64,000 bases of DNA, taken from assembly GCF_009928415.1 (NCBI RefSeq), contig NZ_JAABNN010000002.1, forward strand, positions 620,001 to 684,000. Direction: 5' to 3'. Made by a program: the position numbers and the translations under genes. The notes under the pieces are model-generated. The model was not told the DNA's origin. It was given only the letters and a program-made list of their open reading frames with translations, and ran no database searches. This document shows positions 7,818-16,985 of the stretch, piece after piece; position 1 is the first letter of the stretch; every line of letters starts with the position of its first letter. This DNA comes from Bacillus sp. USDA818B3_A (GTDB lineage: Bacteria; Bacillota; Bacilli; Bacillales; Cytobacillaceae).

Positions 7818-10400
7818 TTAAACACTTTTTTGTTGGACTAATACTTTCTTGAATTCTTGATTTGGCAGGTATTCACCAATTAACTCCAAAGATACAATCG
7901 TATTTAGACACCACTGTGATGTAGTATTAGTCGTAATACTTGGAACTTCTGTTATCCTCCTCCAACTTTGGACCTTTTCTTCTTTTATTGGCAGCGCCAT
8001 TTGACTAATTTCTTCTTCTAATAAAAGATTCCAAGCTTTTTCGGCCAGATTTTTATCTTTTTTCCTTGCGGCTGCATAAGCAACCATTCCAGAAGCAAGC
8101 ATTGGTAAACTAAATAATTTATTGTGAAGAATACCATTGCTTCTAACCAATTTTTCTTCATTACTTAGTACGTAAAATTCGCCAAATTCGGCTAACATAT
8201 CGTCCCAACCTTCATCATCTAGAACCTGTGCAATTTCCATCCACGCTTGCGGGCCCCCGAAAGCAATCACCATATGATAGCCCCCCTCATTTCCATCCCC
8301 CATATGAAGAAGATTGCTAGTCTTCGGGTCATAACCAAAGGTTGGTCCTGAGAGCAATCGGAATGGCAGCTGCTTTAACGTATTTATTCCTGTCATAATC
8401 TTTTCTTTGTACATTTGATTTCCTGTTCGTTCCCACTCTGATAACCAATTGGAACAGAAAGCAGCCCAATCTGGACCTACACGGGCATGTGTTGGGAATT
8501 GTTCTGTTGAATAGAACTCTCTCATTGGATCAAGATTGGCTATTGCTTGGTCGGCATCTTTTACTTCTGTGAGTAAATCTCTTACTCTTTCATCGGTTGT
8601 TAAGAAATAATAGTATTTATGTAACCCCGCCATACTAATTCGCGCTTCTTTACAGCCGCATCCCCAATGGACAACGTTATGGCGAGAACCTAAACCGGCA
8701 TACTCACCAAAGTGGTAGCAATCGACTTCACTGGTATGTCTTGTCATCGCCTCAGCCATAATAAACACGTCTTCTCGTCCTGACCGTAAAAATGAATACC
8801 AGAGCCAAATATTTGGCACGAGCTCCGTATTTTGCCAAGCAAAGCCTCCGATATCATACATCCATTGATGACGGACCGGGTCGTATGTATGCATGACGTC
8901 ACCATAATTCCAATAACCATACCATCTGCGCTGTTCAATTTCCTTTTTATAAAAATCAAAGGCCCTATCAAGCTGTTCTTCTAAAAGTGCTTTCATTGGG
9001 GTGCTGCGATCTTCTAGGCTCCATACACCTGATGCTTTTGTATCGTGGTAGTGCTCTGGTTCACATACTAATAATATAGGTGCTTGCCATTCCTCTATTT
9101 GACTAACTAACTTTTCATTTGAAGGTGAATCGGAATAAAATTGTAAAAATATCTCACTGGTGTTGGCTATCCCAAACGGGGTGGAACGCATTTCATCAAA
9201 ACCCTCATAGGCACTGACAACATGTGTTTCGTTATTATAATGCCGCAGGTCCATTGCTCCGGCATCCGGTGACCAAAACCAGGCTTTCAGCTTTGCTTCG
9301 GACTGATTTAAATCGCTAACTTCCAATGCTGAGGGAAACTTTTGCCAAAAATTCTTTATCCCGACAGCAATTCCATAATCCTCTCCACCAATATAAAGCA
9401 GGCCCTTTGCTCTAGTACCATGAGTGGATTCCACCCAGGCACAGGATTCTTGTGTCCGTTTGATGATTCGATAGTGGTCTGCTGAATCCTGCTGAATTTT
9501 GAAATCATTCCAAATCGCATTTTGTTTGGCATGTTCTAATAATTGAGAGTGTTTTTCTTCTTTTAGGCTGACAATTTCACCAGCTATTTGTTTTTGAAAC
9601 AAGCCATCAACATTTCTATGTCTTCTCGTAAGCAGAAGCTGGGCTGCTTCCGAATAAATCCCTTCATCTCCTGAAAAGCGAACATTACGATTCCAAGCTT
9701 CTCCCGTTAGTGGAACTGATAGTTCCAGTCCTACCCCTTTAATAAAATCCTTTTCTGGATCGCCATCGTAAAGTAAGGTATGAACGGTACGCACGGATTC
9801 AGTGTTTGCATAAAAGTAAAGCCTTAATTCAAACGGAAGCAATGTACTTGTTCCTGCTTCTGCCTGATGGGTTCCTTCAAGTTTAATAACAGCTCTTAAA
9901 GGACCATTTTGCTCAATTTCCACATTATTGATAATTCCGGCAAATGGTTCTTCGCGGATAACGGTAATCCCATTTTCCTTACTGCGAGTCTCTCTAATTG
10001 CCTTTAATTTACCGTCAAACGCAACGGTTTCTGTACCTCTTTTTACAAAATTAATAACTCTATCTCCCCATTTATTTAGCGAGAATAATAGTTTACCTGT
10101 ATCGATTACAATAGTATGATCAATTTCCTTTACCTGCAAGATACTGTCAGATTTTACATGTTCACTAATAGATACTTCATATGAATCTTCATCGCCCTGA
10201 AGGACTGCTGCATGGCCCGTCCACTTCACACTTCCGTCCGGCCAAAAAGCCATTGGCCAAGTTTGTAATGGACTTTTTTTACCGCCGCTGCTCTGGAGAC
10301 AGATGGTTTCTCCTCTTTTTAATGTCCCTCTTTCCCAAGGAATCCCCCAAGAAATTCCTGTAGGATTCTTCGGCCTTTTGTTTAACCAATGTAATTTCAT
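7818..10400 (-). CDS. yetA: YetA-like / PcRGLX-type exo-rhamnogalacturonan lyase
   Basis: An 860-residue protein without signal peptide, almost the same length as B. subtilis YetA (about 857). The N-terminal part has the pattern of the PcRGLX/YetA RIFT-barrel domain (GIPWERGTL, WPDGSVKW, SLNKWGDRVINF), followed by a toroid-like central domain rich in W, H and Y (WYGYWNYGDVMHTYD, NVVHWGCGCKEAR). Fungal relatives are exo-acting RG lyases of family PL26; activity of bacterial YetA is inferred. The cytoplasmic location fits processing of imported RG-I oligosaccharides. GTGGGAGAGTGGG precedes the ATG. A terminator on each side suggests a single-gene transcript. Confidence 0.8.
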   Translation of the reverse strand: MKLHWLNKRPKNPTGISWGIPWERGTLKRGETICLQSSGGKKSPLQTWPMAFWPDGSVKWTGHAAVLQGDEDSYEVSISEHVKSDSILQVKEIDHTIVIDTGKLLFSLNKWGDRVINFVKRGTETVAFDGKLKAIRETRSKENGITVIREEPFAGIINNVEIEQNGPLRAVIKLEGTHQAEAGTSTLLPFELRLYFYANTESVRTVHTLLYDGDPEKDFIKGVGLELSVPLTGEAWNRNVRFSGDEGIYSEAAQLLLTRRHRNVDGLFQKQIAGEIVSLKEEKHSQLLEHAKQNAIWNDFKIQQDSADHYRIIKRTQESCAWVESTHGTRAKGLLYIGGEDYGIAVGIKNFWQKFPSALEVSDLNQSEAKLKAWFWSPDAGAMDLRHYNNETHVVSAYEGFDEMRSTPFGIANTSEIFLQFYSDSPSNEKLVSQIEEWQAPILLVCEPEHYHDTKASGVWSLEDRSTPMKALLEEQLDRAFDFYKKEIEQRRWYGYWNYGDVMHTYDPVRHQWMYDIGGFAWQNTELVPNIWLWYSFLRSGREDVFIMAEAMTRHTSEVDCYHFGEYAGLGSRHNVVHWGCGCKEARISMAGLHKYYYFLTTDERVRDLLTEVKDADQAIANLDPMREFYSTEQFPTHARVGPDWAAFCSNWLSEWERTGNQMYKEKIMTGINTLKQLPFRLLSGPTFGYDPKTSNLLHMGDGNEGGYHMVIAFGGPQAWMEIAQVLDDEGWDDMLAEFGEFYVLSNEEKLVRSNGILHNKLFSLPMLASGMVAYAAARKKDKNLAEKAWNLLLEEEISQMALPIKEEKVQSWRRITEVPSITTNTTSQWCLNTIVSLELIGEYLPNQEFKKVLVQQKSV

Positions 10401-10545
10401 AATCCCACTCTCCCACTGGCTGGTTTTATATGTTACAATCCTATTATTTTCAGTCTTTTACTTTCCATCAACGCTCAATTTTTGCGAACAATATAATTTG
10501 GCTTATTATGATCACCTAAGACATTTTTGCACTATTAACAAAAAA

Positions 10546-10572
10546 AAACAGGCATTTATTTTTTGCCTGTTT
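10546..10572 (-). terminator. Terminator after oligogalacturonate lyase gene
   Basis: AAACAGGCA (10546-10554) pairs with TGCCTGTTT (10564-10572). On the minus strand the stem continues into a run of nine T. Confidence 0.85.
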
Positions 10573-10583
10573 ATTCATGTTTA

Positions 10584-11780
10584 TTAACTTTTTATCAATT
10601 TTCCTTCTACTAGCTCTGGCAGACTTTCAAACTCAGGAACTTCTACCAGATAAATATTTCCGTATCCAGTGCGATCACTTGTAAATAATATTTTTGTCCC
10701 ATCGGGAGTATACCGGGGATGGACATGGACTTGCTGAATTTGAAAGCTTCCTCGATGCTTACATAAAATCCGCGGTCCTTCCATTCCCTCATTAGTTTTT
10801 TTCCATAAGAAAATACAATCCTGATACCTTTCACCATGGTAGGCACTTGATTGTTGTCCATCTCCTACAATGAAGGTGGAGTCGTTGGAATGGATGTGCA
10901 TATTTTGATAGGGAAATTCAAACTCTTCACAAGCTGAATTATCATATTTAGCAAACCCAAGAAATTTTCCGTCCTTCCGGTCCAATGATCCGGTGAAACC
11001 ATGGTAGCCAATATGCAGGACGTCCGCATGCCAATACTCATGTCCTGCATATTGGTTTGGTTCACCCTCTCTTATTTTCCAAACTTCACCGGTATTAATA
11101 TTCAATACCCATATACGATGGTCCACTTTTTCCCATGGCCCTTCATGACAGAAGGTAATTAGATGCGGCTGTGTTGGTGATGCATTGACATGGCCAATCC
11201 ACCGTTTTTCCTCATGGATTACTTTTGTTTCTCCCGTCTCAAAAGATAGTAAACATATTTGACAGTGCGGCCTTGCTGCTTCGGTTTCTTCAAACCCGAC
11301 ATAGCCGCCTGATAAATTACTATTAATTGTTTGGGACAAGTCTTCAGAGAGACCAAAACATAGATATTTTCCATCAGCTGTACAGCTTAGATTACTAAAG
11401 TTATATCCTTGTGGCAAAGTAAAGATTATTTTTTCCTCATATGAATCTAGATCAATCGCAATAATTGTTTTACCATAGGTAAAGTACGCTTCATTTTTGA
11501 CAGGATTGATATAGGTTCCTTGTAACCCCTTGGAAATGTTTTTATCTAGGTCTGTTATTTGTGTTAATTCCCCGTTCTTCAAGTCCAGACTAAAAAGGTT
11601 AGTGGCGTTTCCACGGTCCGAACAAATTAAAAGTTTAGAACCGTTATCATACCAGCCGTCATTGGTAAAATACAGATGATAACTATGAGACAAGTAATCT
11701 GTTAATTGTGTAATGGCCGCACCCGTAATCGGATCTCGGAATTCCTTCATTTCAGATGGCCATTTTGTTCCCTTCCCCAT
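10584..11780 (-). CDS. ogl: Oligogalacturonate lyase (PL22)
   Basis: A cytoplasmic protein of 398 residues from the ATG at 11780, which has GAGGAA 6 bases upstream. The longer frame to 11852 adds 24 residues with no ribosome site. It shows the repeated beta-propeller blades of PL22 (FSLDLKNGELTQITD, YVGFEETEAARPHCQICLL, NIYLVEVPEF) and histidines of the PL22 metal site region (SHSYHLYF, HVHPRYTPDG). The enzyme cleaves short oligogalacturonides to 5-keto-4-deoxyuronate, the substrate of KduI encoded in the same locus. It closes the rhaM-side gene string and has a strong terminator directly after it. Confidence 0.9.
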   Translation of the reverse strand: MGKGTKWPSEMKEFRDPITGAAITQLTDYLSHSYHLYFTNDGWYDNGSKLLICSDRGNATNLFSLDLKNGELTQITDLDKNISKGLQGTYINPVKNEAYFTYGKTIIAIDLDSYEEKIIFTLPQGYNFSNLSCTADGKYLCFGLSEDLSQTINSNLSGGYVGFEETEAARPHCQICLLSFETGETKVIHEEKRWIGHVNASPTQPHLITFCHEGPWEKVDHRIWVLNINTGEVWKIREGEPNQYAGHEYWHADVLHIGYHGFTGSLDRKDGKFLGFAKYDNSACEEFEFPYQNMHIHSNDSTFIVGDGQQSSAYHGERYQDCIFLWKKTNEGMEGPRILCKHRGSFQIQQVHVHPRYTPDGTKILFTSDRTGYGNIYLVEVPEFESLPELVEGKLIKS

Positions 11781-11893
11781 GCTATATTCCTCGTTTCTCT
11801 TTAATCTAGGCTCTTTAAAATTGGCTGATGATTTCCACTTCAGGCGCTCCAATCAACAGAGATAAATCACAACAATAACGTTTAAGGAGAGCC

Positions 11894-12208
11894 CTAATCT
11901 AAATAAAATACCTGCTTTAAATCAATTGCTACCGGACTATTATCTGGGTTGGTTTCCATAATATCTTTCATATAGGCCCACCATTTCTGGCACACTTCGG
12001 TTTGAGCCATTGCATTCCACTTTTCTTCACTTTCAATTTCAACATAGGCAAACAGATTATTCGTTTTTTCATCAAGAAAAATCGAGTAATGATGGGCACC
12101 GTGATTCTTTAATTCTTGGGCCAGCTCAGGCCATATTTCATCATGCCGTTTCTTGTATTCCTCGTGAAATCCTTCAAACACCTTCATGACTGTAGCTTTT
12201 CGAATCAT
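11894..12208 (-). CDS. rhaM: L-rhamnose mutarotase (RhaM/YiiL family)
   Basis: A 104-residue protein, the exact usual length of the family. It starts [22 protein letters not shown] and ends with the typical [13 protein letters not shown]. RhaM interconverts the anomers of L-rhamnose, the deoxysugar released from RG-I. GGAGTGGTTTTAA precedes the ATG, which follows the yesZ stop directly, so the two are translationally linked. No rhaA, rhaB or rhaD gene is present in the window, so further rhamnose breakdown must be encoded elsewhere. Confidence 0.92.
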   Translation of the reverse strand: MIRKATVMKVFEGFHEEYKKRHDEIWPELAQELKNHGAHHYSIFLDEKTNNLFAYVEIESEEKWNAMAQTEVCQKWWAYMKDIMETNPDNSPVAIDLKQVFYLD

Positions 12209-14209
12209 TTAAAACCACTCCTTATCATTAATACGAATCATTTTATATTCAAATTTTCCGATTTCAAGTTTTCCCTGGCTTACTTTGCGATTAGTCTGTA
12301 GATCGATTCCTTCCGTTGGCAGGGTAACACTTCCACCATTACCGTCCATGTTGATCACAAACCATACAGAATATCCATCACCTTGTCTCGGAGCAACAAT
12401 GGTTCCCTTGGTTACGTCTGTTCTAAGTGATAAATCCGCTTCTTGTGAATAATGATCCACGAGTTTCTGTAACATTAGGGATCCTTCCGCCCCTTGAGGC
12501 ATGGAACCAAGCATAACAATTTTTCCCGTCCCTAGGCGATGCTCGGTAATAAAGGATTTCCCTTCAGAAAGTCCCTCTTCAATCATGCCAACTGACTTTT
12601 CTTGGTCGAATTCAAATACTGAACTCCACATCCCAAGCGGTGCAGATACATCGAAAGCACGGCCAATGGTTCCGCTGTTATCCATAGGGTAAGTAAATAA
12701 AACCTCCACACCAGCAGTATTTTCAAGTTCCCCCAATGCACGATCGGTATGGACCGTATGGGACTCAGTCCTTCCTCCTGTAAAAGGACCGGCGATCCAG
12801 ACCCCGCCATTTTCAACAAATCGCTTCGCACGATCTAGAAACTCTGATGACACATAAGGGATAAACGGTGTCAATAATACTTTATATCCCTCAAGGCTTG
12901 CCCCTTCAGGAATCAGGTCGCGGTGTATCCCCATTGATAATACATTTTCATAAAAATCTGTTACTAAAGAGCGATGATTCAACCCACGATGTGGTTCCGT
13001 TTTCAAAAATGCCTTTGCCCTATCGGAATAGGTAATGGCCAATTCTGCCTGACTTGGTCTAGTCGCTAGGATAATTGGTTCGATTTCCTTTCTCATCTTC
13101 TCAACTTCCAGCACATTGGCATAGCCCACGGTTGGTTTTCCCCACGCACTAATAACAGAACCATGCGGCTGTTCGCAGCCTGCACGCTGCTGTCTCCACA
13201 GCCAATACGAAAATCCTTCCGCCCCTAAAGCATAAGCAGCTGCTGCCTCGGCTACTAAATAGCCATTTGGATGCGGGCTTGCATAGCTTTCAAGCGATGC
13301 AGCATAGGACGTGCTAGTTTCCATAACCCAAAAGTCTTTGCCTTTCTTAAAGTTCCGCCACAAATCGCTGTTAATAAGATAGGCAGGGAAATTATCAATG
13401 GTTGCATAGGTATCAAAAGAAGCAAAGTCAAGATTTTTAAATAGTCTCTCATTATCAACACTAAACATAACGGAACTGTTATGGGTAATCGGTGCATCCG
13501 AATATTTTCTAATAATCTCTGCCTGCTCATCGCAGAACTCCGCAATTTTTTCCATAGAGAATAATTGATACATTGTACTCAACGATGAGTTGTGTAAAAA
13601 TGGTGCATTCCCTGGCTGAGGTACCTGTTCAAAGCTATGGTAATATTCACTCCAAATTTGTGTACCCCATGCTTCATTAAGTTGGTCGACCGTCCCATAC
13701 CGTTCTTTTAGCCACTGATGCCATAATTCTTTACATGCAGCGCACATACATTCACTAACATGGCATTTAAATTCATTATCGATCTGCCAGCCAATCACAC
13801 CTGGCAGACTTCCCAGTGCTTGGGCAATATGTTCGGTAATCAGCGCTGCTTTTTCGCGGAAATAGGAATGGTTGGTGCAGGCATGCTGTCTAGAGCCATG
13901 TCCCATTACTCTTCCGTCCCGCTCGACATACATCCGTTCCGGATGTCCGTCTGTGTACCAGATTGGCGGAGTGGGAGTCGGCGTACACATTACAGTCTCT
14001 ATACCATTCTCATAGAGTTTATTAATTACATTCATAAAAAAGGATAAATCAAACTCGCCTTCTTTCGGCTCCATGTTGGACCAAGCAAATTCACCTATTC
14101 TCACTACATTAATACCCGTTTGTTTCATTATATTAATGTCTTCATTCATTACCTTTTCATCCCATAGCTCAGGATAATAAGCTGCTCCGTGATATAACTT
14201 TTTGCCCAT
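12209..14209 (-). CDS. yesZ: GH42 beta-galactosidase, YesZ type
   Basis: A 666-residue protein (B. subtilis YesZ has about 663). The GH42 barrel contains the acid/base Glu146 in GWQIDNEFKC and the nucleophile Glu297 in FWVMETSTSY. Cysteines in CHVSECMCAAC, with one further upstream, fit the GH42 zinc site. Trimerisation and C-terminal beta domains follow. No signal peptide, so it acts in the cytoplasm on galactose side chains of imported RG-I fragments. It lies between the acetylesterase gene yesT and rhaM with short gaps, indicating one operon. Confidence 0.95.
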   Translation of the reverse strand: MGKKLYHGAAYYPELWDEKVMNEDINIMKQTGINVVRIGEFAWSNMEPKEGEFDLSFFMNVINKLYENGIETVMCTPTPTPPIWYTDGHPERMYVERDGRVMGHGSRQHACTNHSYFREKAALITEHIAQALGSLPGVIGWQIDNEFKCHVSECMCAACKELWHQWLKERYGTVDQLNEAWGTQIWSEYYHSFEQVPQPGNAPFLHNSSLSTMYQLFSMEKIAEFCDEQAEIIRKYSDAPITHNSSVMFSVDNERLFKNLDFASFDTYATIDNFPAYLINSDLWRNFKKGKDFWVMETSTSYAASLESYASPHPNGYLVAEAAAAYALGAEGFSYWLWRQQRAGCEQPHGSVISAWGKPTVGYANVLEVEKMRKEIEPIILATRPSQAELAITYSDRAKAFLKTEPHRGLNHRSLVTDFYENVLSMGIHRDLIPEGASLEGYKVLLTPFIPYVSSEFLDRAKRFVENGGVWIAGPFTGGRTESHTVHTDRALGELENTAGVEVLFTYPMDNSGTIGRAFDVSAPLGMWSSVFEFDQEKSVGMIEEGLSEGKSFITEHRLGTGKIVMLGSMPQGAEGSLMLQKLVDHYSQEADLSLRTDVTKGTIVAPRQGDGYSVWFVINMDGNGGSVTLPTEGIDLQTNRKVSQGKLEIGKFEYKMIRINDKEWF

Positions 14210-14256
14210 TTGACTACACCTCAGTATTTGTATTTAGGCTTAAGGATTCTATCAAT

Positions 14257-14937
14257 CTATTCTTTAATAAAATCAGTGATTGGTAATTGTAATTCCTTTA
14301 TTCCTTCTATGACTAATTTTGCGACCTCACCTGCTCCGTGTTCACAAAAATGAGTGTTATCCTCAATCCCTTCTGGGTAATTAGGATGTACAGAGGGTTC
14401 AAACCATGTAAATAATTGCTTAGAACCCTCTGCACCTAATGATTCATATAGCGTTCTTGTCTTTGATAGTAAATCAATTAGCTGTACTTCCAGCCTTTCT
14501 GATAGTTGAATCATTGATAAAGGATAGTCCCCAAGTGAGTGGACTAAGTTATCCTTTTCGTCAAAATGTCTGCGATTTACGGATGTAATCAAGATTGGAG
14601 TAGCTCCTTTTTCCCTAGCACCTTTAATATATTCTTTCAGGTAAGACTGATACGTTGTAAAGGCCTCTGTTCCATACGGTTTTTGGTCATTATGCCCAAA
14701 TTGAATGAACAAATAATCTTCCGGTTGAATCGATTCCAGAATCGTTTCTAACCGGCCTTCTGCAATAAAACTGTTTGTACTGGCTCCACCCTTTGCATGA
14801 TTATGGACTTTTACCTCATCCGTGAAAAAGGATTGAAAGACCTGCCCCCATCCTGCCATGGGTGCTTCATGAGGCGGGCAGTTGGCTACTGTTGAATCTC
14901 CTGCTAAAAAAATTTGGACTGGCCTCTTCGAAACCAT
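14257..14937 (-). CDS. yesT: Rhamnogalacturonan acetylesterase (CE12, YesT type)
   Basis: A 226-residue SGNH-hydrolase. Block I is FLAGDSTVANC with the catalytic Ser, block III is QFGHNDQKP, and the Asp-His pair is in EDNTHFCEHGA. No signal peptide. It removes acetyl groups from galacturonate of RG-I oligosaccharides so that lyases and GH105 enzymes can act. ATAGGAGGGGTTCTAA precedes the ATG. It lies 15 bases after yesX and 47 bases before yesZ in the same direction. A second CE12 gene lies at 24755-25414. Confidence 0.92.
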   Translation of the reverse strand: MVSKRPVQIFLAGDSTVANCPPHEAPMAGWGQVFQSFFTDEVKVHNHAKGGASTNSFIAEGRLETILESIQPEDYLFIQFGHNDQKPYGTEAFTTYQSYLKEYIKGAREKGATPILITSVNRRHFDEKDNLVHSLGDYPLSMIQLSERLEVQLIDLLSKTRTLYESLGAEGSKQLFTWFEPSVHPNYPEGIEDNTHFCEHGAGEVAKLVIEGIKELQLPITDFIKE

Positions 14938-14952
14938 TTAGAACCCCTCCTA

Positions 14953-16815
14953 TTACTTAATCACCTTTGATTTTTGTCCAGGCTTTACCTCATAAATCTG
15001 TGGTACCGGCGGCTTTTCCATGTTATGTCCTAGAAAAAATCCTGGATGCGGCGGTTGATTATAGGCCACATTCTGCCAGGCAATCGCTAATCGATAATTG
15101 GGGTCATGCATGAGTGTGTATATCCGATGATCTGTTATTTCAGTTGTAGTATAAATTCTAAGTGCTGTACTATCATCAGTCCGCCAAATGACTTCCTCGC
15201 GCCAGTCCCCCAGAATATCGGCCTGTAAACACGGATTCCCCTTTGTTCCATTATTTGATCTAGTTCCATTCGCTGTAAGTAAATTGACTAGTCTGCCATT
15301 TTCATAGTCCCATTTATCAATTTTCCCTACGCCAATTCCAGTTCCCATATCATAATCATGGTCGAGGAGTTCCCTTAACAGATCCCCATCCCACCAGATG
15401 GCGAAATTAAACGATTGTGGGTTTGCATCCGATATTTTTTCTCCAGAGCTGCTATATAGACCTGCCCCTCCTGTCTTCCAATGAGTGGACGACCAGACCT
15501 CAACTCCCTCGTACCTTGGATCAATATCGGCAGCCATTCCTCTGCCAACATCTTCAGCTGATGGAATTCCCCATAAAATCTCTCCCGTTCTTGCATCATG
15601 AATTTCCGTACCGTTTTCTTGTGGGTTCTCATGCACTTGGAAGATTTCTAAACCGGGCCTGCTAGGGATAAAGTTCCCGACGTGGATGGCATCTCCATGT
15701 CCTAAGCCAGTGGTATAGAGTCCTGTCCCGTCGTGGTCAATGACACAGGAGCCATAGATAATTTCATCTTTCCCATCATCATCCACGTCTGCAACGCTTA
15801 CACTATGGTTTCCTTGACCGGAATATCCCCCATTACCAGGTTCAAGACTATCAAACTTCCAAATTTTCGTCAGTTCTGCCTCGCGCCAATTATAGGCGAC
15901 TAATACTGCTCTGGTGTAATAGCCACGGCACATTACTAGACTTGGTCTTTCACCGTCAAGATAGGCAATGCAGGCGAGAAACCGGTCGACACGGTTACCT
16001 TCGTCATCTCCCCAATCAGAACCTTTTCCTCTTGGCGGGTCATACTCTGTTGTTACTAGCTCTTTTCCTGTGGTTCCCTCAAAAATAGTCAAATACTCTG
16101 GGCCTTCAAGAATGAAACCATCACGATTACGATAATCGGCATCAGCATCTCCAATTACGTTTCCTGCTCCGTCAATCGTGCCGTCAGCTGTTTTACAGAC
16201 AATTTCCGCTTTCCCATCACCATCAAGGTCATACACCAGAAATTGAGTATAATGCGCACCGGCGCGGATATTTTTGCCTAAATCAATTCGCCATAAATGG
16301 TAACCATTTAGCTTATAGGCATCTAAGTAGACGTTTCCTGTATATCCCTTGTGGGCATTATCATGAGAATTAGTGGGGTCCCATTTTAAAATAAGCTCAT
16401 ATTCCCCATCCCCGTCCACATCACCGACACTAGCATCATTTGCATTGTACGAATAGGAGACACCATCCGGGGAGATTCCTCCATGTGGTTTATTTAGTGG
16501 AATGGTCAAATAATTGGTATCCCATACCTCTGCTTGTTCTGAAGGAGGCTGTTCCACACCATTCATTATGGGACAAACCGTATAAATTGCATTGCTTTCA
16601 CCGTTAGTGTCCAAGTAATTGGTACTTGTGGTAATGGGTGAAGGATTCACTCTCCTGCCATTGCAGTAGAGATTAAAGGAAATATCTTCTGGATCCGTTC
16701 CGAACAAGCGCCACCCTACATAAACACCATTCTTAACCTTGACTGCGATTAGCCCCCTATTTAAGCTTTCCATTTGACGTAAAGGGAGAGATTGTTTTTT
16801 ACAGTTATCTGTCAT
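14953..16815 (-). CDS. yesX: Rhamnogalacturonan exolyase, PL11 (YesX type)
   Basis: A 620-residue PL11 protein without signal peptide, which separates the cytoplasmic exo-type YesX from the secreted endo-type YesW. The chosen ATG at 16815 has AGGAGG 9 bases upstream; an in-frame upstream start at 16854 would place that site inside the gene. The eight-bladed propeller carries calcium loops such as GDVDGDGEYE, VYDLDGDGKAE and VADVDDDGKDE. It shares FILEGPEYL, GNRVDRFLA and RGYYTR with the secreted PL11 protein at 25804. It should release unsaturated galacturonyl-rhamnose disaccharides, the substrates of the GH105 enzymes. Confidence 0.93.
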   Translation of the reverse strand: MTDNCKKQSLPLRQMESLNRGLIAVKVKNGVYVGWRLFGTDPEDISFNLYCNGRRVNPSPITTSTNYLDTNGESNAIYTVCPIMNGVEQPPSEQAEVWDTNYLTIPLNKPHGGISPDGVSYSYNANDASVGDVDGDGEYELILKWDPTNSHDNAHKGYTGNVYLDAYKLNGYHLWRIDLGKNIRAGAHYTQFLVYDLDGDGKAEIVCKTADGTIDGAGNVIGDADADYRNRDGFILEGPEYLTIFEGTTGKELVTTEYDPPRGKGSDWGDDEGNRVDRFLACIAYLDGERPSLVMCRGYYTRAVLVAYNWREAELTKIWKFDSLEPGNGGYSGQGNHSVSVADVDDDGKDEIIYGSCVIDHDGTGLYTTGLGHGDAIHVGNFIPSRPGLEIFQVHENPQENGTEIHDARTGEILWGIPSAEDVGRGMAADIDPRYEGVEVWSSTHWKTGGAGLYSSSGEKISDANPQSFNFAIWWDGDLLRELLDHDYDMGTGIGVGKIDKWDYENGRLVNLLTANGTRSNNGTKGNPCLQADILGDWREEVIWRTDDSTALRIYTTTEITDHRIYTLMHDPNYRLAIAWQNVAYNQPPHPGFFLGHNMEKPPVPQIYEVKPGQKSKVIK

Positions 16816-16985
16816 CCATTTGATCCTCCTGAATTGTTTATCATTGGATACCATAAGGGTATAGGAAGCAAGATTAATCCTTCAATTACATTTTTTTGGA
16901 ATGTAACGTTTTAAGACGGTTTTAACATTTGGACTTTCTTGTTTTTTTGTACTTTTTTGTTATATCTCTCAACATAGTAAAACAA
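16816..16985. other. Intergenic gap between GH115-like gene and yesX
   Basis: AT-rich spacer of 170 bases with several T-runs. I see no clear terminator hairpin, operator or repeat array. The run-on arrangement is compatible with transcription continuing from the GH115-like gene into yesX. Confidence 0.4.
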